From positions 1 through 64,000 of the forward strand of contig JAFIES010000127.1 of NCBI GenBank assembly GCA_020832415.1: 64,000 bases of DNA, in the 5' to 3' direction. The notes under the pieces were generated by a model. The model was not told where the DNA came from. It did not search any database and saw only the letters and a program-made list of their open reading frames with translations. Below, piece after piece: positions 33,430-42,990 of this stretch; position 1 is the stretch's first letter; each line of letters starts with the position of its first letter. A program made the translations under genes and the position numbers. This DNA comes from Balneolaceae bacterium (GTDB taxonomy: Bacteria; Bacteroidota; Rhodothermia; Balneolales; Balneolaceae).

Positions 33430-36201
33430 ATGATTATTTACAGCCACTTGAAAAAATTCTCATTCATTCTTTTCTCTCTCATTTTCATCGCAGGATTTCA
33501 AATGATCCATGCACAGGAAACCTTCACGTTCGAAGATGTGATGAAGTTTGAAGACATCAAAACACCAGCGATTTCAGCAAATGGTGAATGGGTAGTATTT
33601 GGTGTTTGGCCCGAGCTTGGTGATGGTGAAGTACGCATAAAATCGGTAAATGGTTCGCTACAATTCACCATTGAGCGAGGCGAAAGTCCTCAGATTTCAT
33701 CCGATGGAAAGTGGGCCGGTGCTATCGTAAAGCCCCCATTTATTGAGGCAGAAAATGCCGGAAGAGACGCTCCGAAAAACGAGCTAAAACTATTAAACAC
33801 CTCAACCGGAGAAACACGGGAGTTTGAAAATGTGCGACAATTCTCATTTTCGAATGACGGACGCTGGGCAATCATCCATCACCATCAAACCGAAGATGTT
33901 GAGGATGGCGACTTCAAAAATCCACATATCGGCACGCCTGTTCGGCTGGTTCAGCTTGAAACCGATACCGATCTGTTTCTGCCCTTTGTGAATGCATCCG
34001 CTATGGATAGCACTTCAGCCTATTTCGCCTACGCAACCGTGGATACTGCCTCAACCGAAAATGGCTTTTTTGCGATAGATTTAGGATCTGAAAGCCCCAA
34101 TCCGCAAAAAATTCTGGGCAATGAGAACGCCTACTTTACAAATTTGACGTGGGATCACAGCCGATCGCGTATCGCATTTACGGAAGCCCTGCTCGACACC
34201 GCCCAAAACTATTTCCCATCCGATGCATCCATCAAAACATGGGCTGCTTTTGAAGGCGAACCGGAAACCCTGCTCACGCCCGATGATGCCGAGACCGGAT
34301 ACCGATTGAGATCAACGAACAGTCTCACCTGGACGTACGACGGCACCCGGCTATTCTACGGAGTGAAACAAGCCTCCATGGTTGAGCTTGATGAAACAGA
34401 AGCTCGTGAAGATTCCGTTACAACAGAGAATTTGTACAATGTTGACCGAATTCTGGCCGGTGTTGAAGGAAAAGTTTGGCACTGGGATGATCCCATGGTA
34501 AAAACACATGAAAAGCAGACCTGGAACAGCCGCAAGAATCATCTCTATATGGCGGTTTACCATCTTGATGAGAAACGTTCAGTGCAACTTGCCACCACAG
34601 AGATGCCTAATGTATCGATAGATCATCACTCCGGAAAGCTGCTCGGTTCATCCGATCTCCCCTATTTAAAACTGATAACCTGGGATGGCCGCTATTCAGA
34701 TTTTTATCTGGTGGATCAAAGCAGCGGTGAAGCTGAACAGTTTATCGAAAAACAGCGATTTGGTGCAACGGTTTCACCAAATGGCAAGTTTGCAGCCTGG
34801 TTTAGCGGAACCGACTGGATGCTTAAATCCACAGAAACCGGAGAGGTTCGAAATCTCACTGAGACGATTGGTGTTCCCTTTGCGGATGAAGATAATGATC
34901 GCCCCATGCCCTCAGGATCGTACGGCATTGCCGGCTGGACAGATGGCGACACATCCGTTCTGATCTATGACAAATACGATATCTGGCAGTTTGATACATC
35001 AACCGGAGATTATCTATCCATAACCGATGGCACCGGCCGTGATGAGATGCGCATTTTCAGAATCAGAGATTTAAACCCCGACAACAATACATTTGAAAGC
35101 AACGAACGCCTGCTGCTCACGATGTACCACGATTGGGACAAAAACTATGGATTTTATGAAGCCCGGGTTGGCCGGAGCGGTGTTAGCCGCACTCTGGAAG
35201 ATGATAAACGATTCAACATTGTTGCCCTGGCATCTGATGATGATGCCATACTTTTTACGCAGGAAACCTATACCGAGTATCCAAATCTTTGGGTGGCATC
35301 TGATCGGCGCTTCAGAAATCCGGTACAGATATCGAACCTGCACGAAGATCTGACAGAGCGATTTGCCTGGGGGCATGCCGAACTGGTTGAGTGGCTCAAT
35401 ATGGATGGGCGAACCGTACAGGGGATTTTATACTATCCGGGTGATTATGAGCCCGGCAAACGTTATCCCGTTTTTATCTACTATTATGAGCGATTTTCGC
35501 AGCGATTGTATGAGTTTAATACCCCTGTAACCAACCACCGCCCCAATATTGCCCAATATACAAGCGATGGATATGCTGTTTTTCTGCCGGATATCTGGTT
35601 TGATGTACCCATACCGGGTTACTCTGCCACCAAAAACCTGGTTCCCGGGGTTCAAAAACTGGTTGAGATGGGCATCGCAGATCCCGACGCCATTGGGCTG
35701 CACGGACACTCCTGGAGCGGTTATTTAACAGCACAGGTGGTAACCCAAACCGATATTTTTGCCGCAGCTATTGCCGGTGCACCTGTTGGAAATATGACGA
35801 GTGCCTACAGCGGAATTCGCTGGGGAACCGGTCTCGCCAGGCAGTTTCAGTATGAGCAGGCACAGAGCCGGCTTGGAGTAAGCATGTGGGAAAACCTTTC
35901 ACCGTACATCGAAAATTCGCCCGTATTTTATGCCGATCGAATCAATACTCCCCTGATGATTCAGCATGGTGATGCGGATGAGGCTGTTCCGTGGTACCAG
36001 TCAATTGAACTCTATCTTGCACTCAGGCGACTGGGTAAAGAGTCGGTATTTCTGCACTACTACGATGAACCGCATCACCTGCGCAATCTTGCAAATCGTC
36101 TCGATTACGCCATCAAAATGAAGGAGTATATGGATCACTACCTGAAAGGTACACCGGCCCCGGCGTGGATATCAGACGGAGTTCCTTATTTGGGTGAATA
36201 A
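33430..36201 (+). CDS. Exported S9-family (prolyl oligopeptidase-like) peptidase
   Basis: A 923-residue serine peptidase with a signal peptide (~10-29, ending MIHAQE). The first ~640 residues form a beta-propeller with repeated SxDGKW-like blades. The alpha/beta-hydrolase domain follows: LHGHSWSGYLTA with nucleophile Ser761, Asp in IQHGDADEAVPW and His in DEPHHLRN. The nucleophile elbow reads GHSWSG, with Ser where most S9 members have Gly. Probably periplasmic or secreted peptide degradation. It ends 33 bp from a convergent gene with no obvious terminator. Confidence 0.92.
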   Translation: MIIYSHLKKFSFILFSLIFIAGFQMIHAQETFTFEDVMKFEDIKTPAISANGEWVVFGVWPELGDGEVRIKSVNGSLQFTIERGESPQISSDGKWAGAIVKPPFIEAENAGRDAPKNELKLLNTSTGETREFENVRQFSFSNDGRWAIIHHHQTEDVEDGDFKNPHIGTPVRLVQLETDTDLFLPFVNASAMDSTSAYFAYATVDTASTENGFFAIDLGSESPNPQKILGNENAYFTNLTWDHSRSRIAFTEALLDTAQNYFPSDASIKTWAAFEGEPETLLTPDDAETGYRLRSTNSLTWTYDGTRLFYGVKQASMVELDETEAREDSVTTENLYNVDRILAGVEGKVWHWDDPMVKTHEKQTWNSRKNHLYMAVYHLDEKRSVQLATTEMPNVSIDHHSGKLLGSSDLPYLKLITWDGRYSDFYLVDQSSGEAEQFIEKQRFGATVSPNGKFAAWFSGTDWMLKSTETGEVRNLTETIGVPFADEDNDRPMPSGSYGIAGWTDGDTSVLIYDKYDIWQFDTSTGDYLSITDGTGRDEMRIFRIRDLNPDNNTFESNERLLLTMYHDWDKNYGFYEARVGRSGVSRTLEDDKRFNIVALASDDDAILFTQETYTEYPNLWVASDRRFRNPVQISNLHEDLTERFAWGHAELVEWLNMDGRTVQGILYYPGDYEPGKRYPVFIYYYERFSQRLYEFNTPVTNHRPNIAQYTSDGYAVFLPDIWFDVPIPGYSATKNLVPGVQKLVEMGIADPDAIGLHGHSWSGYLTAQVVTQTDIFAAAIAGAPVGNMTSAYSGIRWGTGLARQFQYEQAQSRLGVSMWENLSPYIENSPVFYADRINTPLMIQHGDADEAVPWYQSIELYLALRRLGKESVFLHYYDEPHHLRNLANRLDYAIKMKEYMDHYLKGTPAPAWISDGVPYLGE

Positions 36202-36233
36202 TCAGCAGAGTAATGATTAATGACCCGAAAAAG

Positions 36234-37103
36234 TTACCGTTTTATACTCATGATGAATTCGCGACTTTGAGGTACACGGGTCACCACATCGTCTGTTTCA
36301 TCTTCGATGTACATATATTCGATGGCAGAATGTTGAGCTGCACGTAAAAAAGCTTCAAAATCGATCTGTCCGGTACCAAGAGGTACATCATATTCACGTG
36401 GAGCACTGCCCGAAAAATTGTGCTCTGCTCCGTGAGCAAGATCTTTAAGATGAACCAATCGGAAACGATTGGGGTATTTCTCGAGCAGCTCTGTTGGATT
36501 ATGCCCGGGATGGGCTACCCAAAATGTGTCCATTTCATAATGAACATAATCCGGATTGGTATTATTCATCATATAATCAAACAGGGTACCATCCTCATAT
36601 GGCCGAAATTCGTACCCGTGATTGTGATAGGCAAAGAAAAGTCCATACTCCTTTAATTGTTTGCCGGCCTCATTAAAATCCCTCACAGCACGACGAGTAT
36701 CTTCAATATCAAATGGAGCTTCATGAGGTATCCATGCTACACGCACATATTTTGCACCGAGTGTGCGAGCTGCTCTTGCTACCTGTTCTGTATCATTCAT
36801 AAGTGCATCGTATCCAACTCCATAGGATGTGCAGATGAGTTGCCTTTCATCGAGCATAAGCTTCATCTCTTCGGGGCTGTACCCGAACAAGTTAGAAAAT
36901 TCAATATTTCTGAACCCCATATCTTTGATCATATCCAGCGTTCCCGGCACATCCTCCTCAAATTGATGCCTGAATGTATAGGAAACTACTCCGGGATCGG
37001 GCAGGAGCGATTCTCCCTCTTCCACCTGGGCTGAAGTATGAATCGGGAGCAGACTAATGAAAAAAAGAAGAACTGCCAGGGAATAGATTATTCTCACGAT
37101 CAT
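36234..37103 (-). CDS. Exported sugar phosphate isomerase/epimerase-like protein (xylose isomerase-like TIM barrel)
   Basis: A 289-residue TIM-barrel protein with a signal peptide (~5-25, ending HTSAQ). Family marks are YTFRHQFEED, FAYHNHGYEF, YEMDTFWVAHPG and LVHLKDLAHG, which supply the metal-binding His/Glu/Asp. Close in layout to 56326-57201 in this window. Members act on sugars or inositol derivatives, but the substrate is unknown. An exported version suggests periplasmic sugar handling. Confidence 0.85.
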   Translation of the reverse strand: MIVRIIYSLAVLLFFISLLPIHTSAQVEEGESLLPDPGVVSYTFRHQFEEDVPGTLDMIKDMGFRNIEFSNLFGYSPEEMKLMLDERQLICTSYGVGYDALMNDTEQVARAARTLGAKYVRVAWIPHEAPFDIEDTRRAVRDFNEAGKQLKEYGLFFAYHNHGYEFRPYEDGTLFDYMMNNTNPDYVHYEMDTFWVAHPGHNPTELLEKYPNRFRLVHLKDLAHGAEHNFSGSAPREYDVPLGTGQIDFEAFLRAAQHSAIEYMYIEDETDDVVTRVPQSREFIMSIKR

Positions 37104-37267
37104 ATGTCAGGGTTTTTAAGATTTAAAATCAGGTTATTCACTAAAAAAAGTACATAATTATCACTGAAGAGTTTTAAGAATTTAAGTGAATCAAAATTTT
37201 CGAGTGCATTGAAAAGAAGGATTGTTATTTTGATGGAAGTTAACCCATCAGATAAACCCTGATTATT

Positions 37268-37714
37268 ATGATTTGGAACGTATACCTCTCCGGCGAAATC
37301 CATTCAGACTGGAGAAATGAAATCAAAGAGAAAATTGAAAATGAGAATCTGCCGATAGAGCTTTCGGCTCCCGTAACCGATCACGCCGCCAGTGATGATG
37401 CAGGTGCTGGCATCCCGGGAGATGAGAAAGATGATTTCTGGAAAGATCATAAAGGGGCTAAAGTGAACGCGATCCGAACCCGAACTCTCATCGAGCAGGC
37501 CGATATTGTTGTAGTAAAATTTGGCGAAAAATACCGCCAATGGAATGCGGCATTTGATGCTGGTTATGCCGCAGCACTCGGCAAAAAACTGATTGTTATG
37601 CATCCCGAAGAGTTCACACACGCACTAAAAGAAGTGGACGCAGCTGCACTTGCCGTAACACGAACTTCAGATCAGGTAGTGCAGATTTTAAAATATGTAA
37701 CCGTGAAAGAGTAG
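37268..37714 (+). CDS. ytoQ: YtoQ family protein
   Basis: A 148-residue protein matching YtoQ: MIWNVYLSGEIHSDWR start, APVTDHAASD, then ADIVVVKFGEKYRQWNAAFDAG, in which the run KYRQWNAAFDAG is typical. The fold is related to nucleoside 2-deoxyribosyltransferases, but the function is not established. It stands alone, 10 bp from a convergent gene. Confidence 0.88.
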   Translation: MIWNVYLSGEIHSDWRNEIKEKIENENLPIELSAPVTDHAASDDAGAGIPGDEKDDFWKDHKGAKVNAIRTRTLIEQADIVVVKFGEKYRQWNAAFDAGYAAALGKKLIVMHPEEFTHALKEVDAAALAVTRTSDQVVQILKYVTVKE

Positions 37715-37723
37715 TGGAATAAT

Positions 37724-38620
37724 CTACCAGTACATCAGTTTCATGCAGAACACACTGCCGCCGCTCTTCATAAACTCATAGGTACTGAATTCGTGCACGG
37801 AGAAACCGGCATCACGCAGTTTTTTATTCACATCGGTACTGCCCTGCTGAATAAATACATTTTTACCATCAGGGCAGGTGGCATTTACAGCAAAGAGTTT
37901 TTCAGCTTCGTATTTGCTGGCCAAAATCACTTTTTCGAATAGCTTGTTTATCATTTCGATTCCTGCCTCAGTAAAGGCATCTTCGTAGATCAGCACACTT
38001 TTTTCGTTGAGCATACACATGCATGTATCCAGATGATAAAATTTTTCATCAACCAGCTCAAGTGCAATCACAGGCGTATTGAGCGCTTTCGAAACCTGAT
38101 CGTATGCATCGAGTGATGTTCGGAACCCATAACCACCCCATAGAAGTCTCCGTTTGAAGTGCCAAAGCGCATCACCCATCCCCTCTAAATTCCCGATTTT
38201 GGATTCATCGAGCTGAATTATTTCATACCCTTTCTTTCTGTACCATGCCTCAATAACCTCTACCTCTCCCCTTCGCTGCGGTGCGCGCATACTGCTCATA
38301 ATCACTTTTTTATTGCCGTTTTCATCAATAAACGGCAGGCTTTGGTTAGCACAAAACACCAGATCGGGTAAGCCCTTCACACCATCTAATATTTCCACGT
38401 CAAAACCAAGCTCTTCATACCCATCAACAAGATGTTCCCACTCATTGGCAGCCTGCATTTTATCCACACCGCCAACATTATCCTTCATGTGCGGATTTAT
38501 CACATACTCCACATCAAACCAGGTAGGCTTCACTTTCAGCACTTTTGATGGCGCCGGCATGGCGGGGAGATCAGATATTTTGAAATCAATTTGCTCTGCA
38601 GATGTCAGTACTTTATTCAT
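37724..38620 (-). CDS. Dimethylarginine dimethylaminohydrolase-like / arginine deiminase superfamily enzyme
   Basis: A 298-residue amidinotransferase-fold protein. Catalytic Cys292 is in GGSVFCMKLMYW close to the C-terminus, the substrate-binding CANQSLPF segment is near 115, and YHLDTCMCML holds the catalytic His. The group includes DDAH, which turns dimethylarginine into citrulline, and related N-acyl-arginine hydrolases. The precise substrate is not decided by sequence alone. Confidence 0.85.
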   Translation of the reverse strand: MNKVLTSAEQIDFKISDLPAMPAPSKVLKVKPTWFDVEYVINPHMKDNVGGVDKMQAANEWEHLVDGYEELGFDVEILDGVKGLPDLVFCANQSLPFIDENGNKKVIMSSMRAPQRRGEVEVIEAWYRKKGYEIIQLDESKIGNLEGMGDALWHFKRRLLWGGYGFRTSLDAYDQVSKALNTPVIALELVDEKFYHLDTCMCMLNEKSVLIYEDAFTEAGIEMINKLFEKVILASKYEAEKLFAVNATCPDGKNVFIQQGSTDVNKKLRDAGFSVHEFSTYEFMKSGGSVFCMKLMYW

Positions 38621-38775
38621 GATTGGTAGATTTTTAGAAGTGTTCCACTCGGTTCTCAGGCCTTATGGTTTCACAGATCGGAATTTGAGATAGAAAATTA
38701 AAATAGCAATGTTGTAACAAATATATACGTTCAATTTTTACTTGGTAGCCAACAAGGAAACTCTTAGGTTTTGTT

Positions 38776-39696
38776 ATGATTTTAGACCCGAATCTGCTTA
38801 CACAGCTTGCCCCACTCGATTTGAAAGCCCGTACCATTGTGGAGGGATTTATCTCCGGCCTTCACCGAAGTCCGTTTCATGGATTCAGTGTTGAGTTTGC
38901 CGAGCACCGGCCATACAATCAGGGCGATGATTTTAAACACATCGACTGGAAAGTGTATGGGAAAACCGAGCGTTTTTATGTGAAACAGTTTGAAGCAGAA
39001 ACAAACCTCCGTGCTCATATTGTGCTGGATGTAAGCAGTTCGATGTATTTCAAACATTTTGCTGAGTGGAGCAAACTGAAGTATGCCATTCACTACGCAG
39101 CCTCCCTTATCTACATGATGCACCGACAGCGAGATGCCTGCGGACTTGTTCTGTTTGATGAAGAGATCCGCACGGTTTACCCGCCAAAATCATCGTACAG
39201 CCATGTGAGAATGCTGTACCGCGAACTGGAAGAACAGCTCGAAGATGAAACCAAAAAAGCGACATTGAAGCGCGGTTCTGCTTCGGCCAATGCACTGCAT
39301 AAACTGGCTGAAAGTCTCAAACGACGCAGCCTTATCGTGATCATTACCGATCTTTTTGAAAATGTAGACAACCATGATGCATTGATCTCATCACTCAGGC
39401 ATCTTCGCCATCAAAAACACGAGGTACTGCTGTTCAACATCCTGGAGCATAAAAGTGAACGGGAGCTCGATTTCCCCGATGGAAAATTTCTTTTTGAAGA
39501 TATGGAAACCGGCTCCGAACTTGAAGTGATACCCGCACAGGTAAAAGATGACTACAAGAAAAAAGTGAGCGAATTAACCCACAAATTTAAAATCGCCTGC
39601 AGCGAATCCGGCATTGATTTTGAAGAAATCGACACACAAAGCCCGTTTGATCTCGCACTCCTTGCTTATCTGAACAAACGAAAACGATTAGTTTGA
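38776..39696 (+). CDS. DUF58 domain protein
   Basis: A 306-residue DUF58 protein (FHGFSVEFAEHRPYNQGDDFKHIDW, quoted by its edges GFSVEFAEH and GDDFKHIDW) followed by a von Willebrand-like stretch with HIVLDVSSSMYF (MIDAS-like DxSxS). DUF58 proteins usually sit with a MoxR AAA ATPase and VWA/TPR proteins in aerotolerance-type operons. Here neither neighbour is present, so it is an orphan copy. Confidence 0.9.
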   Translation: MILDPNLLTQLAPLDLKARTIVEGFISGLHRSPFHGFSVEFAEHRPYNQGDDFKHIDWKVYGKTERFYVKQFEAETNLRAHIVLDVSSSMYFKHFAEWSKLKYAIHYAASLIYMMHRQRDACGLVLFDEEIRTVYPPKSSYSHVRMLYRELEEQLEDETKKATLKRGSASANALHKLAESLKRRSLIVIITDLFENVDNHDALISSLRHLRHQKHEVLLFNILEHKSERELDFPDGKFLFEDMETGSELEVIPAQVKDDYKKKVSELTHKFKIACSESGIDFEEIDTQSPFDLALLAYLNKRKRLV

Positions 39697-39729
39697 ATTT
39701 TTGCTAATCAATCAAAAATCAAAGTCTCA

Positions 39730-40527
39730 TCAGGTAACTTTGGTGCGTTTCAAAATTTTATTGAGTAATCTGGGTGACAATCTCTTCACGTAAACCGAAA
39801 GAATTTCGTAACCGCCTATATACACCTCTTCTTTCAGCTTGGCGAGTTTCGGCATCAGTTTTCGGGCAAACTCTTCAGCGCTCATAGCTGTTTTTTGCGC
39901 ATCATCCATTTTGTTGTAGGTATCGCCATCTGCTGTAAGGGCGTTCACTGTTACATTGGTCTTTACAAAACCGGGGCAAACCAGGGTAACATGCACATCG
40001 TGTTCATACATCTCCTGGCGAAGGCAATCGAACCAGCCGTGCAGGGAATGTTTCGATGCAGCATAAGCCGAACGGTGTTTGGTTCCAAGTTTCCCCATTA
40101 CACTTGAAATCACCACAATATGGCCGAATTTCTGCTCAATCATACCCGGCAGCACTGCTTTGGTAAGGGCTACCGTACCGAAAAAGTTTACCTCCATCAC
40201 TTGTCGAATGGTCTCCATGGAAGATTCAACAGCATAGGCACGCTGGCTTATACCACCGTTATTAATAAGCATATCGACACTGCCAAACAGGTTTCGGGCC
40301 TCTTCAGCTTTTTCCTCAATAGAATTCGCATCGGCAAGATCAAGAGGCAGAATTTTTACTCTCTCTTCAGCATCAATACAAGCTTCTTTTACCCGTTCGA
40401 GCTCATTTTCACGGCGGGATGAGAGAATGATTAACGCCCCTCTTTTGTTGAACTCATAAGCAAGAGCTTCGCCAATACCAGACGAAGCACCTGTAATCCA
40501 GACTACTTTTTTTTGGATATTCATCAA
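39730..40527 (-). CDS. Short-chain dehydrogenase/reductase
   Basis: A 265-residue classical SDR. Cofactor motif TGASSGIG (12-19), NNGG (~89-92), active site Tyr155-x3-Lys159 in SAYAASKH, and a preceding VISSVMG Ser. The C-terminal ~60 residues with a basic end (VKRLSPRLLNKILKRTKVT) fit the membrane-associated DHRS7-like branch. Substrate unknown. Convergent with the DUF58 gene, 33 bp away, with a weak ATTTTTG/CAAAAAT hairpin in the gap. Confidence 0.9.
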   Translation of the reverse strand: MMNIQKKVVWITGASSGIGEALAYEFNKRGALIILSSRRENELERVKEACIDAEERVKILPLDLADANSIEEKAEEARNLFGSVDMLINNGGISQRAYAVESSMETIRQVMEVNFFGTVALTKAVLPGMIEQKFGHIVVISSVMGKLGTKHRSAYAASKHSLHGWFDCLRQEMYEHDVHVTLVCPGFVKTNVTVNALTADGDTYNKMDDAQKTAMSAEEFARKLMPKLAKLKEEVYIGGYEILSVYVKRLSPRLLNKILKRTKVT

Positions 40528-40674
40528 AGAAAATTTTACCTGTTTCCGTTACGAAATCGTTTTACATTCAGAATGATGCTATAATCTACAGATGGTAAAA
40601 AATTTGGGCATCAATTCATTATTTTAGATGAAATTTATTGAATCCAACTGTTTAAAACAGAAAGTCTCCTTTTT

Positions 40675-41376
40675 ATGATTCTCAAACATACCGTACTGCT
40701 GGTTGAAGACGAAGTTGAACCCGCAGAGATGCTCGCCAATTTTCTTGAAATGAATGGATTTAATGTGCTGCTTGTGCACGACGGGAAAAAGGCGCTGGAG
40801 GTGATCGAAAGTCGTGCCGGTGATATACACCTGGCCGTGCTCGATATCATGGTGCCACATGTGGATGGCAAGGAGATTTGCAGAGTTATCCGTAAACACC
40901 CCGTTCTGAAGGATATTCCCGTGATATTTCTCACAGCCAAAGATAAAGAGATGGATGAAATTGAAGGGCTTGAGCTTGGTGCGGATGATTACATATCCAA
41001 ACCTGCCAGCCTGAAGCTTGTAAAGGCTCATATTGAATCACTGCTACGCAGACAACAGCCGCAAAACAGCAAATGGATTCAGCATAATGATCTCCTTCTC
41101 GATATCAATGGAAAAGATCTCTACTTCAAAGAGACGAGAATCGATCTTACATCCACCGAGTACGCACTGATAGAGCTGTTTTTCCAGAACCCAAAACGTG
41201 TTTACAGCCGCCAGGAAATTTTGGAACACATTGGCGGGGATGATAAGTTTGTGTTTGATCGTACTGTGGATGTTCACATCAAAAATTTACGGCTGAAACT
41301 GGGCGAAGCATCTGATATGATTAAAACCTACCGCGGAATTGGATACGGTATGAACCGTGACCTCCTGCCGGCATGA
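40675..41376 (+). CDS. OmpR-family response regulator
   Basis: A 233-residue two-component regulator. The receiver domain has the acidic pocket LVEDE, phospho-acceptor Asp57 in AVLDIMVP, Thr in FLTAKD and Lys in YISKPASL. The C-terminal winged helix (~135-230) has the usual LTSTEYALIELFFQNPKRVYSR start and VDVHIKNLRLKLGE recognition region. It overlaps the kinase gene by 4 bp (ATGA). Signal unknown. Confidence 0.95.
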   Translation: MILKHTVLLVEDEVEPAEMLANFLEMNGFNVLLVHDGKKALEVIESRAGDIHLAVLDIMVPHVDGKEICRVIRKHPVLKDIPVIFLTAKDKEMDEIEGLELGADDYISKPASLKLVKAHIESLLRRQQPQNSKWIQHNDLLLDINGKDLYFKETRIDLTSTEYALIELFFQNPKRVYSRQEILEHIGGDDKFVFDRTVDVHIKNLRLKLGEASDMIKTYRGIGYGMNRDLLPA

Positions 41377-42767
41377 GTATACGTGCAAAACTGGCCTGGA
41401 CATTCATTCTATTGTTGATTTTCGGAATCACAGCTATCAGCAGTTACTCCATTTTATTTATCCGGAATTACCTGCTCAGCGAGGGTGAACAGCAAATCAT
41501 CAACGATACAGAGTGGCTCGCCATTACCATTCAAAATCTTCGGGTTGATGAGGATTTTGAAACCAATCTCAACGAAGCTGCACGAACTTCCGGTTACCGG
41601 CTTGCTATTTACGATGAAAACGGAATTCTTTTTGCCGATGTGCCGTACTACCGGGAGCTGCAGGCCGATGAAACGATCGATACGAACATTGCATCACTTA
41701 TTCGAAATACGGAAGGATCGCTTTTATTAAGCGATGCTTCCAGCGAACGGCTCACCAGTTATGTAGGTTTGGAAACCATTCATAACCCTGCTAAATATCT
41801 GCAGGTTAGCATATCGAAAGGGCAAATTTACGAACCCATTAAAACCATTCGGTGGATTATTTACACGGGAATGTTAATCTCAATCGGGCTTGTTTTAATT
41901 GTGAGCATTACATTTTCACGATATATCTCCAAACCAATACTTCAGCTCGAAGCAGCAGCAAGAGATATTGCCGGTGGTAATACAAGCAAAAGTCTGAATC
42001 TGGATCGTAAGGATGAGTTTGGCACCCTCGCAGAATCTCTGAACCGCATGGCTGAAAAACTACGCTCAGACAACCTGGAGTTAAAAAAGCTCTATCAAAA
42101 ACAGGCACAGTTCTTTGCTGATATTACCCACGAAATACGTAACCCGCTGCATACCATTGCCGGCTCTATTGAAATGCTCCAGTTAGGCCAGCTCGATGAG
42201 AAGCAGCAAAAAAAATATCTGCTTACTGCAGAACGCCAGACACATCGTATAAACCGCCTTTTTAAAGATTTGGTTACTCTTCAGCGATACGACTCGGATG
42301 GACAGTTTATTCAGAAAAAACGGTTTAATATCAACCAGGCTATTCAGATGATTGCTGAATTGTATGATTCAGAGGCTTCGGAAAAAGGACTCAAACTGCA
42401 GGCATCCAACCGATCGTTTACCGTGGAAGCAGACCCCGATAAAATTGAGCAGGTTCTGGAAAATCTCATTTCAAATGCAATAAAGTTCACCAACAGTGGT
42501 ACCATCAGTATGAATGCCCGCGAAGATAATGGGCAGGTTATCGTAGAGGTTCTGGATACAGGTATCGGGATATCTGAGGAACATCTTGAGCGTCTTTTTG
42601 ACCGTTTTTACCGAACAGATAAAGCCCGTTCGCGAGATAAAGGCGGTACCGGCCTGGGTCTCTCGGTGGTTAAAAGTATCCTGGATGCCCACAACTCCGA
42701 CATTCATGTTGAGAGTACACCCGGCGAAGGTTCAAGGTTCTGGTTTACACTACCCAATTTCAGCTGA
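41373..42767 (+). CDS. Membrane sensor histidine kinase
   Basis: A 464-residue HAMP-containing kinase: membrane helix ~10-31, periplasmic sensor ~32-160, second helix ~161-181, HAMP (~183-236), H-box FFADITHEIRNPLHT with His253, N-box NLISNAIKFTNSG, and G-boxes VLDTGIGI and GGTGLGLSVVK. Partner of the regulator just upstream. The hem cluster begins 223 bp downstream in the same direction, so a regulatory link is possible but not shown. Confidence 0.95.
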   Translation: MSIRAKLAWTFILLLIFGITAISSYSILFIRNYLLSEGEQQIINDTEWLAITIQNLRVDEDFETNLNEAARTSGYRLAIYDENGILFADVPYYRELQADETIDTNIASLIRNTEGSLLLSDASSERLTSYVGLETIHNPAKYLQVSISKGQIYEPIKTIRWIIYTGMLISIGLVLIVSITFSRYISKPILQLEAAARDIAGGNTSKSLNLDRKDEFGTLAESLNRMAEKLRSDNLELKKLYQKQAQFFADITHEIRNPLHTIAGSIEMLQLGQLDEKQQKKYLLTAERQTHRINRLFKDLVTLQRYDSDGQFIQKKRFNINQAIQMIAELYDSEASEKGLKLQASNRSFTVEADPDKIEQVLENLISNAIKFTNSGTISMNAREDNGQVIVEVLDTGIGISEEHLERLFDRFYRTDKARSRDKGGTGLGLSVVKSILDAHNSDIHVESTPGEGSRFWFTLPNFS

Positions 42768-42990
42768 GTTGGACGGAACTTTTTGATACTATTGGCGACC
42801 CGAAAGTATAATTGATACTTAATCAGGTATGGGATATTCCACTTATGCCCATCTACAGTACCCCGATTAAAATACCCCTCGGTTTAATAATTTAGACAAA
42901 ATCTAAGTTGTTTCACTTCACGTTTCCTTCATATAAAAATGGTTGTTTACAGTGCTCTAAAACCCATTTCGTGTGGCTAAATAATTTTTT

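Noticed and set aside
38776..39696. MoxR/VWA stress operon
   Set aside because: Only the DUF58 gene is present; the flanking genes are a DDAH-like enzyme and an SDR in the opposite orientation.
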